The notes beneath the pieces were generated by a model. That model was not told the origin of the DNA and ran no database searches. It was given only the letters and a program-made list of their open reading frames with translations. A stretch of 64,000 nt of DNA from Gammaproteobacteria bacterium (GTDB lineage: Bacteria > Pseudomonadota > Gammaproteobacteria > Pseudomonadales > Azotimanducaceae), in assembly GCA_026707905.1 (NCBI GenBank), contig JAPOVY010000016.1:1-64000 (forward strand), written 5' to 3'. The stretch's first letter is position 1; every line of letters begins with the position of its first letter. Of this stretch, positions 8,472-18,486 are shown piece after piece. A program made the translations under genes and the position numbers.

Positions 8472-11008
8472 GTCGCGGCCGCGCCCGCTAGTCCCGATTC
8501 CGTTTCCACGAATGTGCGATAGCGACCATTGGGGGTGCGCATCAGGGTTTCGTGGTCGCCGTTTTCGAATATCCGTCCTTCGTCGAGATAGAGGATGTTG
8601 TCAGCGCGTCTTATCGTTGAGATACGATGGGTGATCAAGAAGATCGCGCGATGCTCGCCCCACTGGGCGAGATTCGTCATCACACGGTGTTCGGTATCGG
8701 CGTCTAGAGCCGCAGTAGGTTCATCCAGGATCAAAATCGGCGTGTCCCGCACTACCGCGCGAGCAATCGAGAGACGTTGCCGTTGTCCGGTTGACAGTTT
8801 TCCTCCTCGGTCACCGAGGATCGTGTCCAATCCTTGAGGCAGACTGTTAACGTAGTCGTCCGTGCACGCGACTTCAATTGCGGTCTGGACTTGCTCGTCG
8901 GTCGCATCCGGTGCTACGTAACGAATGTTGTCACGAATCGACAGTGCGAATAGCACGTTTTCCTGTAATGCGATCGCTGTCTTCGCCCGAAGACTCTCTA
9001 CCGTGTAATCTCTTAGGTCTTTGTCATCGATTGTGATCGATCCCGCAGTTGGGTCGTATAGGCGCAGGAGCAATCCCATCATGGTGCTTTTGCCCGAGCC
9101 CGTCGGACCTACGATCGCGGTGATTGAGCCCGGTGAAGTAGTGAAACTGACACCATCCAGTACCGGCCGATCGGTTTGATAGCGAAATGCCACATCGTCG
9201 AATGTAATTGCGTGTTCGAATCGCTCTAGCGGTACCGCGGTTGGGGCATCGACGATGTCCGGTGCGATATCGAGAATATCAAAAACGCGCTGAAGACCCA
9301 TCGCCATATCTTGAGACGCAAGCCACTGGCGCATGACGTGGCGAACGTTGTTCGTCGTTGTATGGAATTGATCTCTACCCCAATTGAATGCACCCAATGT
9401 CCAGACGGTGAAACTGAGACCAATAACCGCAATCAGTTCTTTGGCGAACGCCTCATTTCCTTGATTTGCATATAACGCCATAAAGAACTCGCCGGTCAAC
9501 AGGATGCCTCCGGCAATCGTGAACATAAGAATGGTCACGAGAGCAATCATCAGACGAACCTGAAATGCGGCGTTAAAGGCGACAACCGAATCTTCTTCCA
9601 TCTCACGTTGGGCACGATCTTCCACGCGATATGCCTTGATCAGTCGAATTGCGGCAAAGGATTCCTGGATACGAGAAGTGATATCACTCGTCGCAGCACG
9701 ATAGACAAGGCTTCGAGTCCGCATACGTGGCATCGCCCAGCGTGCCAGAATTAATGCTGGAATGATGATCGTGATTGCGATCAAGCCGATGGTCGGACTC
9801 AGGAACGATACAAGGATGGCTGCGAGAAGATATCGCCACACGCCAATCGAGCAAGTTACGAGCTGACCGATGACGGCGGTGACTTGAGCGCTATCTTGGT
9901 AGATTCGGTAAATGGAATCCCCAGTGCGATGGTCACTGTGATAGCTGAGTGACAACTGATGCCAGCGCTCAACCAGTGCTAGTCGCAAGTCCTGGTTGAT
10001 GCGTTGCATGATCCAGACGTGGTAATACGGTCGAGTAATTTCGAACGGCAGCATGGTTAGCCACATACCAATCATCAAACTGATGTACCACCACTTGACC
10101 ATGTGGCGTTCTTCGATGCTCAGTGCCTCAGCTACACCGCGCGCTAAATCCTCCCGTCCAAAGAACTCAGCGACAAACGGCATTAACGGATCGGACTGAA
10201 GGATGGATTGGGCAAGCATGTCGGCCATCAGTAAACCCATTGGAATCTCAATGAATCCTTGAATCCCGAGCAGAAGGTAGAAGTACGCGAGGTGTGCGTG
10301 TAGGCGGAACCGCCAGGTGAATACGAAATATGACGACGATTCTGTGGTCTGACTCGGATCTACGCGGCGTATCTGAAACATCCAACCGAGTAACACAAAC
10401 AAGGTGATGGCGGCGACCCAGAAGTTGTCTGCGATGCCATCGACCACGAGCACCGCGAGCAGATTGACAACAAACACGAGAAATGCAATCGCGATCGCTA
10501 ACGCAGTCTGCAAGCGTCGATCTCCTTCAGTAAGGATCAACGCCCACTGAGCCGCGACAATCAAGCCGACACCGATGTAGAGGAACGGTAGCGGGTAGCT
10601 AAGAGATGCCGGAACCCATTCAAATAACGGTCCCACGACCGTAATTACCGTTATAATTATCGGCGCATACCTATAGTGGTAGCCGTCGCTCTCGACACTA
10701 TCTGCGAGAGATTGTGACGTTCCTTTGCCTTCATAGAACCAGCGTCCAAACAATTGGATTCGAATGAACGGCCACGACCGGAAGAACAGCTTGATGATCG
10801 CTGCAAACGTATGCCGGTCCTCGGAGACATCGCGGTCTCGCTCCGGTGGGATCTTGCCGTTGCCAATGAAAGGTAGTGCGCGCGACCGCCGAGTGTCACC
10901 TGGATCTTTATCGGCATCGACGGTTTTGCGGCCGATGATGTAGGTCACCACGGGAATCGTAAAAGCGATCGTAAAGGTCGCGATCACTAGTACGATAAAT
11001 GGGTTCAC
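8468..11008 (-). CDS. ABC exporter half-transporter B1 with extended membrane domain
   Basis: An 846-residue ABC exporter subunit, 160-200 residues longer than its paralogues here. The extra length is N-terminal: a hydrophobic anchor (about 4-26), a charged linker, then extra hydrophobic segments near 117-133, 137-157, 166-192 and 195-212 before the ordinary exporter helices begin near 238. The usual YHSDHRTGDSIYRIYQDS motif is present. The ATPase has Walker A GPTGSGKST at 634, signature LSTGQ at 738, catalytic E763 and H794, so both ATP sites in the B1/A1 heterodimer look chemically complete. The extra helices could be an accessory membrane domain. It is the upstream partner of A1. Confidence 0.92.
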   Translation of the reverse strand: MNPFIVLVIATFTIAFTIPVVTYIIGRKTVDADKDPGDTRRSRALPFIGNGKIPPERDRDVSEDRHTFAAIIKLFFRSWPFIRIQLFGRWFYEGKGTSQSLADSVESDGYHYRYAPIIITVITVVGPLFEWVPASLSYPLPFLYIGVGLIVAAQWALILTEGDRRLQTALAIAIAFLVFVVNLLAVLVVDGIADNFWVAAITLFVLLGWMFQIRRVDPSQTTESSSYFVFTWRFRLHAHLAYFYLLLGIQGFIEIPMGLLMADMLAQSILQSDPLMPFVAEFFGREDLARGVAEALSIEERHMVKWWYISLMIGMWLTMLPFEITRPYYHVWIMQRINQDLRLALVERWHQLSLSYHSDHRTGDSIYRIYQDSAQVTAVIGQLVTCSIGVWRYLLAAILVSFLSPTIGLIAITIIIPALILARWAMPRMRTRSLVYRAATSDITSRIQESFAAIRLIKAYRVEDRAQREMEEDSVVAFNAAFQVRLMIALVTILMFTIAGGILLTGEFFMALYANQGNEAFAKELIAVIGLSFTVWTLGAFNWGRDQFHTTTNNVRHVMRQWLASQDMAMGLQRVFDILDIAPDIVDAPTAVPLERFEHAITFDDVAFRYQTDRPVLDGVSFTTSPGSITAIVGPTGSGKSTMMGLLLRLYDPTAGSITIDDKDLRDYTVESLRAKTAIALQENVLFALSIRDNIRYVAPDATDEQVQTAIEVACTDDYVNSLPQGLDTILGDRGGKLSTGQRQRLSIARAVVRDTPILILDEPTAALDADTEHRVMTNLAQWGEHRAIFLITHRISTIRRADNILYLDEGRIFENGDHETLMRTPNGRYRTFVETESGLAGAAAT

Positions 11009-11049
11009 GCTGTGCCCTCAAGAAAGGCAGGATATGCTACACGGAAGCT

Positions 11050-11826
11050 CTATTGCACATAACATCGTATATGGTCATGATCGCCGAATGTCACGTCGAT
11101 TGCGGTCGGATCCGCAATACGAAATAACGGTGCAACAGAACCGCAAAGAACGATAACGGGAGGGCGCAGGAGAGGCGCTTCTTCGTCTGCGAGCAGCTTC
11201 TCGCGCAGCCACGACAGAGAGTTAAGTAATGTCTCGATGAGTTCTTCGGAGGGCACAAAGGCGACCTCCGCACTATCGAATCGAATGGAAAGGTTCGCCA
11301 ACTTCGTTAGGGAAGTAGCTCTATCGTTTCGAGGCTGCACGAAACCTGCGTGAATCGCGTTATTTGCTACGAGAACTTGCGCATTCAGGTCCATTGCCTC
11401 GTGTCCGAAGTGATGTAGCTCGATCACAGGAAAAACTCGTGAAATCGCGTTCTCGATGCCGACAAGAGCGGTTGGTAGGACATGTGGATCACAATCTAAT
11501 TCGACTGCGAGTTCACCTTCGATAGCCAATCCGTCGAAATCACCTCGGCTTATAGCCTGGGGACTAATTCGTCGATCCTGCTCAAACAACCGTCCAAAAA
11601 TCGGTTCGTGTATTCCTATTTGTGCTTGTATTGGACGAGACGTGCAACCGATCTTATAGCCTATCTGCTTGTCACCACGCTTGAGTCGGAGTTTGGCGGT
11701 CTCGAACTGCACGGCGTATGCTTGATCGAGCGACGTATTGTCAAAAGGCTCGATAGCGATTCGGGGAGGTGTCGCTTCACGTGCACGCAATATGTCGGCC
11801 GCAATAGCTACGACGTCGAGCGACAT
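11050..11826 (-). CDS. FAH-family hydratase (2-keto-4-pentenoate hydratase-like)
   Basis: A 258-residue member of the fumarylacetoacetate hydrolase superfamily closest in layout to MhpD-type 2-keto-4-pentenoate hydratases. It has IGYKIGCTS near 55-63 and a probable divalent-metal triad of E103, E105 (in I-E-G-E-L-A-V-E-L) and E136 (in VFPVIELHH), matching the E-x-E...E spacing of MhpD. Such enzymes add water to 2-hydroxypenta-2,4-dienoate in meta-cleavage pathways; related members act as decarboxylases. No other meta-cleavage genes are nearby, so the true substrate may be different. It precedes B1 on the same strand with 41 bases between and could belong to the same transcript. Confidence 0.85.
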   Translation of the reverse strand: MSLDVVAIAADILRAREATPPRIAIEPFDNTSLDQAYAVQFETAKLRLKRGDKQIGYKIGCTSRPIQAQIGIHEPIFGRLFEQDRRISPQAISRGDFDGLAIEGELAVELDCDPHVLPTALVGIENAISRVFPVIELHHFGHEAMDLNAQVLVANNAIHAGFVQPRNDRATSLTKLANLSIRFDSAEVAFVPSEELIETLLNSLSWLREKLLADEEAPLLRPPVIVLCGSVAPLFRIADPTAIDVTFGDHDHIRCYVQ

Positions 11827-11970
11827 TGGAAATCAGCAATCTTCGACGTTCCCGCGCCCAGTTTTCTTTGTGGTTCTTCGTTAAAAGTCACTCGCTCTAA
11901 TCTGAACTGCCAGATCCGGACGTACCTTCTAAATCGATACTTGATATATCCATCCTAAATAGTCTTAAAG

Positions 11971-13614
11971 CTATGCAGCCGCTCGTTCAATTGGCGGCGC
12001 AAATGAGAAGGCGTCCCAGCGGCGCGGCTGAAGGTATTGAATCGCCGCTCTCAATGCACGGGGTGTACCGATCCTCTCCAATCCTTGGCATAGCACGGCT
12101 GGAGTGTAGCCAGATTCGATCGGTAGTGCAATGAGCATCGTATCTTCAAGCTGCGCTGAAACATCGCGCCCGAAAGGGTGTTTTAACCTAGAAAGTAGAG
12201 TCCAGGAAAGTGCATACCTCACTTGGTTTTCGATGCTCCAATTTCCGCCGAGCTTAGGCTCACCCATCGCACTCTCTTGCCAATCATCGCGCGTGCTTGT
12301 AAGAAGTCGAGTGATGCGGTCAATGGTCTTCTCACTATACGGTAACCAACATAGTGCGTCCGACGCGGCGCGGACGATCTGATGCAATTCATCGTCCAAG
12401 AGCGTTCCTACGTGGTCAGCGACTTCTTCCGTTATCGAATTCCCTATTTCGCCTAGCGCGTATGCAGCATTGATTCGCATCCATGGATCTCTGTCATCCA
12501 GAAGCGCGACCAGTGAATCCATGCTTGCCGATCCGATTAAACCGAGAGCGACTGCCGTATCTTCCGGAACGAATTGGCGACGGGAGAAGCGACGCTGTGT
12601 GAGATCAGGGGACATTGCATAGAATCCCGGATCGTCTTGCGCCGGGCTCTCATGGCGATCCTGCCCCATAGTGGTTCGTAATTTTTGAAGCAAAGGTTCG
12701 ATTGAAGGTTCCCCAATCCGAACGAGCTCGTACATTGCTGACAGTCGTTCTTCATTGTCAGCGGACGCCATTTGGGTTAGTAATCTCGGAATTTCAGAAG
12801 CCGATAGAGGTTCATGGTGCACCAACCGAGCATCGCCACGCAACCAATGCCATAGAGACTCCCATGAGCGGGGGATGTGGGTTGCCGTCAGGAGATTGAC
12901 AGGGGTTTCCCAGTATTCGTTCTGGTGATCCCACGTCGGTTGAGTCGGGTTGGACGTTCGAAGGGCAACGAACTTCAACATATAACGAGAGGTCGTCGTT
13001 CGGTTCGGTGTACCGGCATGTCCGAGATCAAAATCTGCGACGATGAGCGTCCCAGCCTTTATCGGTTTAAGGAACACCTGCGACGGTACTGCACCTTGTA
13101 GCGTAGCGTAAAGATGCGAACCTGCTAATAAGCGCGTCGGCCCCATCTCTAACGGTACTTCGTGAGGAAAGTAGAACATGTTGATGGCCTTAAAGGTATG
13201 CCATCGACTCCGACCAGCCTTGGAATGCCCGTCCTGGTGCCATCCCGATCCTGAAATCGAACCCTCACCCATCGCCGGTTGGTTTTCGAACGGGTCGAAA
13301 TCAGATGGACGAGCTTCGGGTTCTAAGGGTTCACTGTTGTGCGGAAAGCGATGAGGTGCCCACGCGAAGTCTGGTCCTAGTAGACTCTGCATCGCACCTT
13401 GCGCAACGCCACTCTGAAGCACCATGTCGATATTGGGCACGCGCGGCAGGAGGTTATCTCCCAACCATTTGGATTCCTCTTTCAGGCTGAAATGGAGCTC
13501 CCGTGCGATCCCCGCGTGCAGTGCATCTGGAAGACAACTGTCCAGCACGATGAAACCATCCGCGATAAAACGACGCACTTGTTCATCGGAGAGAAGCGTA
13601 GGGGATTCACTCAT
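11971..13614 (-). CDS. PhyH dioxygenase fused to HEAT repeats
   Basis: A 547-residue two-part protein. Residues about 10-220 form a phytanoyl-CoA dioxygenase domain with H126-x-D128 and H199 as iron ligands and R210 as the likely 2-oxoglutarate contact. The sequence around the first ligands is W-H-Q-D-G-H. Residues about 265-540 contain HEAT-like helical repeats, clearest at DPWMRINAAYALGEIG, and again in the sections around SIEPLLQKL and AVALGLIGSAS. HEAT solenoids bind proteins, so the tail may dock the oxygenase onto a carrier, peptide or partner. It lies just upstream of the hydratase on the same strand and downstream of the TonB receptor, perhaps in one operon. Confidence 0.88.
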   Translation of the reverse strand: MSESPTLLSDEQVRRFIADGFIVLDSCLPDALHAGIARELHFSLKEESKWLGDNLLPRVPNIDMVLQSGVAQGAMQSLLGPDFAWAPHRFPHNSEPLEPEARPSDFDPFENQPAMGEGSISGSGWHQDGHSKAGRSRWHTFKAINMFYFPHEVPLEMGPTRLLAGSHLYATLQGAVPSQVFLKPIKAGTLIVADFDLGHAGTPNRTTTSRYMLKFVALRTSNPTQPTWDHQNEYWETPVNLLTATHIPRSWESLWHWLRGDARLVHHEPLSASEIPRLLTQMASADNEERLSAMYELVRIGEPSIEPLLQKLRTTMGQDRHESPAQDDPGFYAMSPDLTQRRFSRRQFVPEDTAVALGLIGSASMDSLVALLDDRDPWMRINAAYALGEIGNSITEEVADHVGTLLDDELHQIVRAASDALCWLPYSEKTIDRITRLLTSTRDDWQESAMGEPKLGGNWSIENQVRYALSWTLLSRLKHPFGRDVSAQLEDTMLIALPIESGYTPAVLCQGLERIGTPRALRAAIQYLQPRRWDAFSFAPPIERAAA

Positions 13615-13656
13615 TGATTACGTCTATCTCGAAATTGACAGTAATGCTGTCCTCGA

Positions 13657-16170
13657 CTAATAATCCCAGCTCCAGACAAGGCCCATGAAGCGAGGATCGG
13701 TAAGCGTCGCATCTTGATAGTAGCCTGCGTCCCAACCGTTCGATTCAAGCTCCATGATCCCGATTTTGTCGAACACGTTCTCAACGAACGCGGTTAATGA
13801 CATTCGTCCGTCAGCACTCTCCCAACCCAATGTGGCGTCAAAGCGACCGTATGAGTCGAGTCGGTCATTGGGAATATTGAAGATCCGGTTGAATCGCTCT
13901 CCGGTGTAGGAGTAAGTCACACTCCAAGAAAGCATGCCACGCTCGTTCAAACTATGTCGCCAGTCGCCGGTCAGCGACCACTTGTTCTTGGGCATATTGG
14001 GAAGTTCGTTGCCTTCTAGCGCATATTGCTGCCCTAGAAAACCGACGCGTTGTGCGCCTGTGACCGGATCCGTATACGTTACTTCTTCAAATTGCTGGTT
14101 CGGGTTTACTGGATCCGCGGCGTAGAGTTCGCCAAGGCTTGAACTTTGGCGTGCGTAGTACCCACGGAGTGAGAAATTGGGGGTTACGATCCAGGTGCTC
14201 TCGATCTCCATGCCAATTAGGTCCGTGTCCGGAAGATTTTCGATGACGAATAACTCATATACGACAGGGCTAAATAGTCGTACGGTGATAGGCTGCTGGT
14301 AGTTGGAGAAACGGTAGGTGAATCCCGAAACCAATACACGTAGACGATCATCAAACACATCGGCCTTATATCCTAGTTCAAGCGATGTAAGCTCTTCGTC
14401 GTCGTAGGTTTCATAGCCTTCAGGAGCACCTGGAGAGAGACCCCCAGCACGATATCCAGTCGCTAGACGGCCGTAAATTAGGCGATTTTCGTCGGGAGTG
14501 TAATCAAGTGAGATGTTCCACGTCGTTTTGTCAAACGTTTCAACCTGTCCGGGATTTACTTCATTAAAACGAACGGGTATGACGAACTCGTCAGTTGGGT
14601 TTTCGTCGTCAAAGTCAATTACCGCCCATAGCCGATCCGTAAGAACCTCTTTCTCGTCCTCCGTAATTCGAATTCCCCCAGTGAGCTTCCATTGATCCGA
14701 TAGCTGAACGCTGGTTTGACCATAGACCGCTTGTGAGGAGACGGTTCGTTCGTTAACAAGATCAATAAACTGGTGCGACCCGTCGGCCACGTGACTTGAG
14801 AGGAATGTGTTCGTCCCGGGTCCTTCTGGATAAAACGGGTCTTCACCAAAGATGAAAACAAGGGGAATAGCATCATCGCTACTCACGTTCGACGCACGAT
14901 TTGCGATATCGAATAGCTTGTATTCGTTGTAGACGTCTTGATCAAAAAGATACGCACCGAATAGTGTTGAGAACATACCGGTTTCAAAGTTGAGTTGAAA
15001 CTCGTGCGTCGTTATTCCTACGTCGAACTTTGCTCGAATCGTGCAGTCGTTAAAAGGCACCATCCCGCTTGATGAAAGGTATGGATCCGCTGTGCTGCCC
15101 TGCACACTAGACCCATCGCAGTCTTGATCGAGCAATCCGAAGTTCACATCAGACGTTCCAAAGATGTACTTTCCACTCGCGCTGTCATTGAAGTCATAGG
15201 CGGCGTGTAGCGTCACTGCGTCACGTAAAACGTCGGTCGTTCCGCCATTGTTCGTGTCAATGATGTTCTCCAATCCGCCGCCGTCATTCGCTGGCGGTCG
15301 GTGGCGTGGATAGAGGTAAAACTGATTTCGTTCTTCGCTAGGACCACCGTCTTCAGGGTTAGGGTGGAACTCGAATCCCGTTCGCGGGTAGCGATATGGA
15401 ACCCGAACTTCGCTCGCTGAATCCTGTTCAAATCGGGCGTACCGCAGATTGACATCGAGTGAGTCGCTTGTATAACGGAGTTGAGGTGCGATGTTGTAGT
15501 CGCCACGACCGCCTTGATCAGGTCCACTTATGTTTTCTTGATTGCCGTCAGATGACTGCCACTCACCCGTGACGCGCAGTGATAACGTATCGGACAATGG
15601 TTGATTCACGAAACCATTGAGGCGAAAACCGTTGAAAGATGCAACCTCCGCGAGTGCTCCGACGTCAAATGCCTCGGTCGACGGTCGCTTGTTGATGTAG
15701 TTGATCGCACCAGCGATCGCATTGCGACCATAGAGCGTTCCTTGTGGTCCCCGCAAGACCTCGACTCGTTCGATGTCGTAATGCGAACTTACGACGCCAT
15801 AAGGTTCGTCGAAGTACAGATCATTGGAATATTGCGCTACCGCGACATCTCCACCGACACCACGGTAGAGTGAACCGATCCCTCGAATCGTCGCGGGACT
15901 GTCAAGTCCAAATTGCAATCCAGGTACTCGAACTTCCAAGTCCTTCAGATTCGTGATCTGGTACTTTTCTAGCGTTTCCGAATCGAAACTCGTAACGGAA
16001 ATCGGCACCTCGAAAATTGACTGTTCCTGTCGTTCGGCAGTAACGGTCACTTCTTCCAATACGTAGTCGTCATCTGCTTCGTGTTCGTCGGCATACATGG
16101 GTAAATTCAAAGACGCAACCAGAATGGCAGAAGATACCGGAAGTAGATGTCCTGTGAATGTCGGTTTCAA
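13657..16170 (-). CDS. TonB-dependent outer-membrane receptor
   Basis: An 837-residue outer-membrane receptor. The signal peptide covers about residues 1-26, followed by a TonB-box-like E-E-V-T-V-T-A segment near 39-45, a plug domain with a T-I-R-G-I-G motif, an ERVEVLRGPQGTLYGRNAIAGAIN segment characteristic of receptor plugs, and a 22-strand-type barrel ending in a terminal tyrosine. The layout resembles receptors used for siderophores, vitamins, sugars or other large nutrients; no specificity determinant could be read. It is upstream of the PhyH-HEAT and hydratase genes on the same strand, 42 bases away, so it may be co-transcribed with them. That would fit import of the molecule they process. 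Confidence 0.9.
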   Translation of the reverse strand: MKPTFTGHLLPVSSAILVASLNLPMYADEHEADDDYVLEEVTVTAERQEQSIFEVPISVTSFDSETLEKYQITNLKDLEVRVPGLQFGLDSPATIRGIGSLYRGVGGDVAVAQYSNDLYFDEPYGVVSSHYDIERVEVLRGPQGTLYGRNAIAGAINYINKRPSTEAFDVGALAEVASFNGFRLNGFVNQPLSDTLSLRVTGEWQSSDGNQENISGPDQGGRGDYNIAPQLRYTSDSLDVNLRYARFEQDSASEVRVPYRYPRTGFEFHPNPEDGGPSEERNQFYLYPRHRPPANDGGGLENIIDTNNGGTTDVLRDAVTLHAAYDFNDSASGKYIFGTSDVNFGLLDQDCDGSSVQGSTADPYLSSSGMVPFNDCTIRAKFDVGITTHEFQLNFETGMFSTLFGAYLFDQDVYNEYKLFDIANRASNVSSDDAIPLVFIFGEDPFYPEGPGTNTFLSSHVADGSHQFIDLVNERTVSSQAVYGQTSVQLSDQWKLTGGIRITEDEKEVLTDRLWAVIDFDDENPTDEFVIPVRFNEVNPGQVETFDKTTWNISLDYTPDENRLIYGRLATGYRAGGLSPGAPEGYETYDDEELTSLELGYKADVFDDRLRVLVSGFTYRFSNYQQPITVRLFSPVVYELFVIENLPDTDLIGMEIESTWIVTPNFSLRGYYARQSSSLGELYAADPVNPNQQFEEVTYTDPVTGAQRVGFLGQQYALEGNELPNMPKNKWSLTGDWRHSLNERGMLSWSVTYSYTGERFNRIFNIPNDRLDSYGRFDATLGWESADGRMSLTAFVENVFDKIGIMELESNGWDAGYYQDATLTDPRFMGLVWSWDY

Positions 16171-16240
16171 CTTTCTCGCCTCAATTTGTCATCATCGTGC
16201 ACATTGATTCGTACGATTGGCACATCGTTTGGCAGAGCGA

Positions 16241-16310
16241 TCGCCTGCCCAGTTTCGACAAGATTTTAATGTGGTTCGTCGACGACCAATCATCGACGAC
16301 CGGCAGGCGA
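16241..16310. repeat. Inverted repeat between TonB receptor and ABC exporter A2
   Basis: Nine-base arms TCGCCTGCC and GGCAGGCGA are perfect inverted complements separated by 52 bases in the intergenic gap. The gap also holds a short TCGTCGACGA palindrome. It could be a regulatory hairpin or chance; no T-tract follows, so it is not a classical terminator. Confidence 0.3.
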
Positions 16311-16348
16311 CAGCCTATGGAAATCGCAGGCTCTAACTATGAAGCCCT

Positions 16349-18355
16349 TTATTTAAAGCGCTCAAGCTCTTGTGCATCTACGTATTCCTTGTATTGACCA
16401 TTCAGCGATACGAGGTCTTCATGTGATCCCCGCTCAATGATCCTGCCTTCGTCGAGAAACAGAATGAGATCGGCGGACTGAATCGTAGAGAGGCGATGCG
16501 CGATGATAAAGACGATGCGTCCTTTCTTCGTAACATCAAGCGATCGAATTAACGCGTGTTCGGTTGCTGGATCCAAAGCTGCAGTTGGCTCATCGAGAAT
16601 CAACACGGGAGCGTCGCAAAGTAATGCTCGAGCGATACTGAGCCTCTGTTTTTGACCGACGGAAAGATTGGCGCCGTTTGGACCTAGCATTGTCTCAAGA
16701 CCATCAGGAAGGTCATTCAGAAAATCTGCAACTCCGCTCGTCAGAAGCGCGCGCTGAACAAGATCCTGGGAGGCATCGGGGTTTCCTAGAGTGACATTCT
16801 CACGTAGCGTTCGTGAAAACACGGTGTGTTCTTGAAATACGTGAACGATGTTCTGACGTATTTCGTCAACATTGAATTCATCGATTGAATGGCCGTTGAT
16901 CTGAATCGAACCTTGACTAGGTCGTAGAAACCTCGGCAACATATACACCAAAGTAGTCTTTCCCGCGCCGGTCGGACCGACAATCGCGACCGTTTGCCCA
17001 GCGTGCACGTCAAAACTTACGTCGCGGAGCGTCGCACTGTCGTTGCTGTATGAAAACGCGACGTTCGTGAATGCGATGTCTTGGATTTGGTCCGGAAACG
17101 ATTTACTACCAGATAGCGTGTCGTCCGTAGGTAAATCGACATAGAAAAACACCCGGCGAACACCGGCGACATTGTGCTGAAGGTCGATCCACAGTCGACC
17201 GAATGTGATCGATGTTCCTGCAATCGTCCCAAACAATGCCGCCATGACGACCATATCGCCGGGCAGTAGGGTCCCCAGAATGATTTGTTGAGATACGGCT
17301 AAGAACATCCAGAGCCACATAAACGCTAACGCGCCACCGGCGGTAACGACCTCGATTCCGATATTGACAAGTACCACGCGACGAAAGCGCTTAAACGATT
17401 CGGTACTCGCCTTAGCAAAGTTCTCGCGTTCACGTCCTTGTACGCCATGGCTCTGTACAGCTGCGACGTTGCTCATGTTTTCTTCAATTCGGTTAGTCGT
17501 CGCGGTTCCAGCGCCACGACTCGCCTGGCTAGCGCGTCGCGCGAATCGCGCGAGCGGGATGGTTAGGAGCAAAGTGAGAGGCATCGTCGCAAGTCCTAAC
17601 CAAACCAGTTCAGGAATCGCATCTCCATAGCTATAGTCCATCAGCGCAAGCGACGTAAATGCTCCGAGTAGCGCGATAACAGGCATGAGTGTGATGTCAA
17701 AACACACTCCTTGGATCGCAGGTGCGTCATACATTGTTCGATAAATACTGTCGCCGATCCGCTGGTCGTCTAACGTCGTCATCGGGAGGCGAATAAGGCG
17801 AGAAAAGAGGTCAGTCCGATGGAAGTTGGTGACGCGCTGAACAAGCCGAATATTGCAGAGTAGGTCACCGAGTCCCCAAATGCCACCTGTCATCGACCAT
17901 CCTGCGCTAATCATGTTTTCTGATTGGGTTGCAGTGTCTTCACCTTGAGCTAAAAATGCAAGCTGACCTTCGCCGCCACCCGCGCCCGCGCCGAACAGCG
18001 CGACAAGCAGCGTCAGCAACGCCAATGTCGCAATTAGTAACCCGAATGGGTCAAGGGTTGCGACTACGTCGACAAATGGTTGGATATAGGGTGGAAAACG
18101 TACCGCTGACTCGTCGAATGCCTTACCGAGAATGACGTGGTCCGTCAGTATTTTGAGTGGCCAAATCGCTACAAACACGGGTACGAAACTACCAACCATC
18201 AAGAAGAACTTGAGCAGGAACAACCAACGTGCTGGCCAAATGTATGACAGCGCGCGTCTAAGGATCACAAAGACATCGTGCGCTTGAATGTCTGTGCTCG
18301 TATCGATCCGATCGTCGAATCGATCGCTTTCGTTCGTTGTTTTAGCGTCCGACAC
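16349..18355 (-). CDS. ABC exporter half-transporter A2
   Basis: A 668-residue exporter subunit of the A type. TM1 is near 43-66, TM2 near 104-124, and the G-E-D-T-A-T-x2-E-N motif shared with A1 and A3 sits at 138-147, just after a glycine-rich A-G-A-G-G-G-E-G stretch. DDQRIGDSIYRTMYD is present in the membrane domain. The ATPase has Walker A GPTGAGKTT at 460, signature LSVGQ at 564, Walker B glutamate 589 and switch H620. It aligns along its ATPase with A1 and A3 without gaps. Its likely partner is B2, on the same strand but separated by a divergent PhyH-CmcJ pair of genes. Confidence 0.92.
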   Translation of the reverse strand: MSDAKTTNESDRFDDRIDTSTDIQAHDVFVILRRALSYIWPARWLFLLKFFLMVGSFVPVFVAIWPLKILTDHVILGKAFDESAVRFPPYIQPFVDVVATLDPFGLLIATLALLTLLVALFGAGAGGGEGQLAFLAQGEDTATQSENMISAGWSMTGGIWGLGDLLCNIRLVQRVTNFHRTDLFSRLIRLPMTTLDDQRIGDSIYRTMYDAPAIQGVCFDITLMPVIALLGAFTSLALMDYSYGDAIPELVWLGLATMPLTLLLTIPLARFARRASQASRGAGTATTNRIEENMSNVAAVQSHGVQGRERENFAKASTESFKRFRRVVLVNIGIEVVTAGGALAFMWLWMFLAVSQQIILGTLLPGDMVVMAALFGTIAGTSITFGRLWIDLQHNVAGVRRVFFYVDLPTDDTLSGSKSFPDQIQDIAFTNVAFSYSNDSATLRDVSFDVHAGQTVAIVGPTGAGKTTLVYMLPRFLRPSQGSIQINGHSIDEFNVDEIRQNIVHVFQEHTVFSRTLRENVTLGNPDASQDLVQRALLTSGVADFLNDLPDGLETMLGPNGANLSVGQKQRLSIARALLCDAPVLILDEPTAALDPATEHALIRSLDVTKKGRIVFIIAHRLSTIQSADLILFLDEGRIIERGSHEDLVSLNGQYKEYVDAQELERFK

Positions 18356-18486
18356 TATCGCGGTTCTAGTTTTTTAAGGTCATGGCGTATCGGTAGCGTC
18401 GCCTGTAGTGGTGCGGGAAGGATACGAGCGAGGGAGTTGTTGCTTATAACATTTCCACAATCGAAATTACCTTTGAATTCTCAGTC

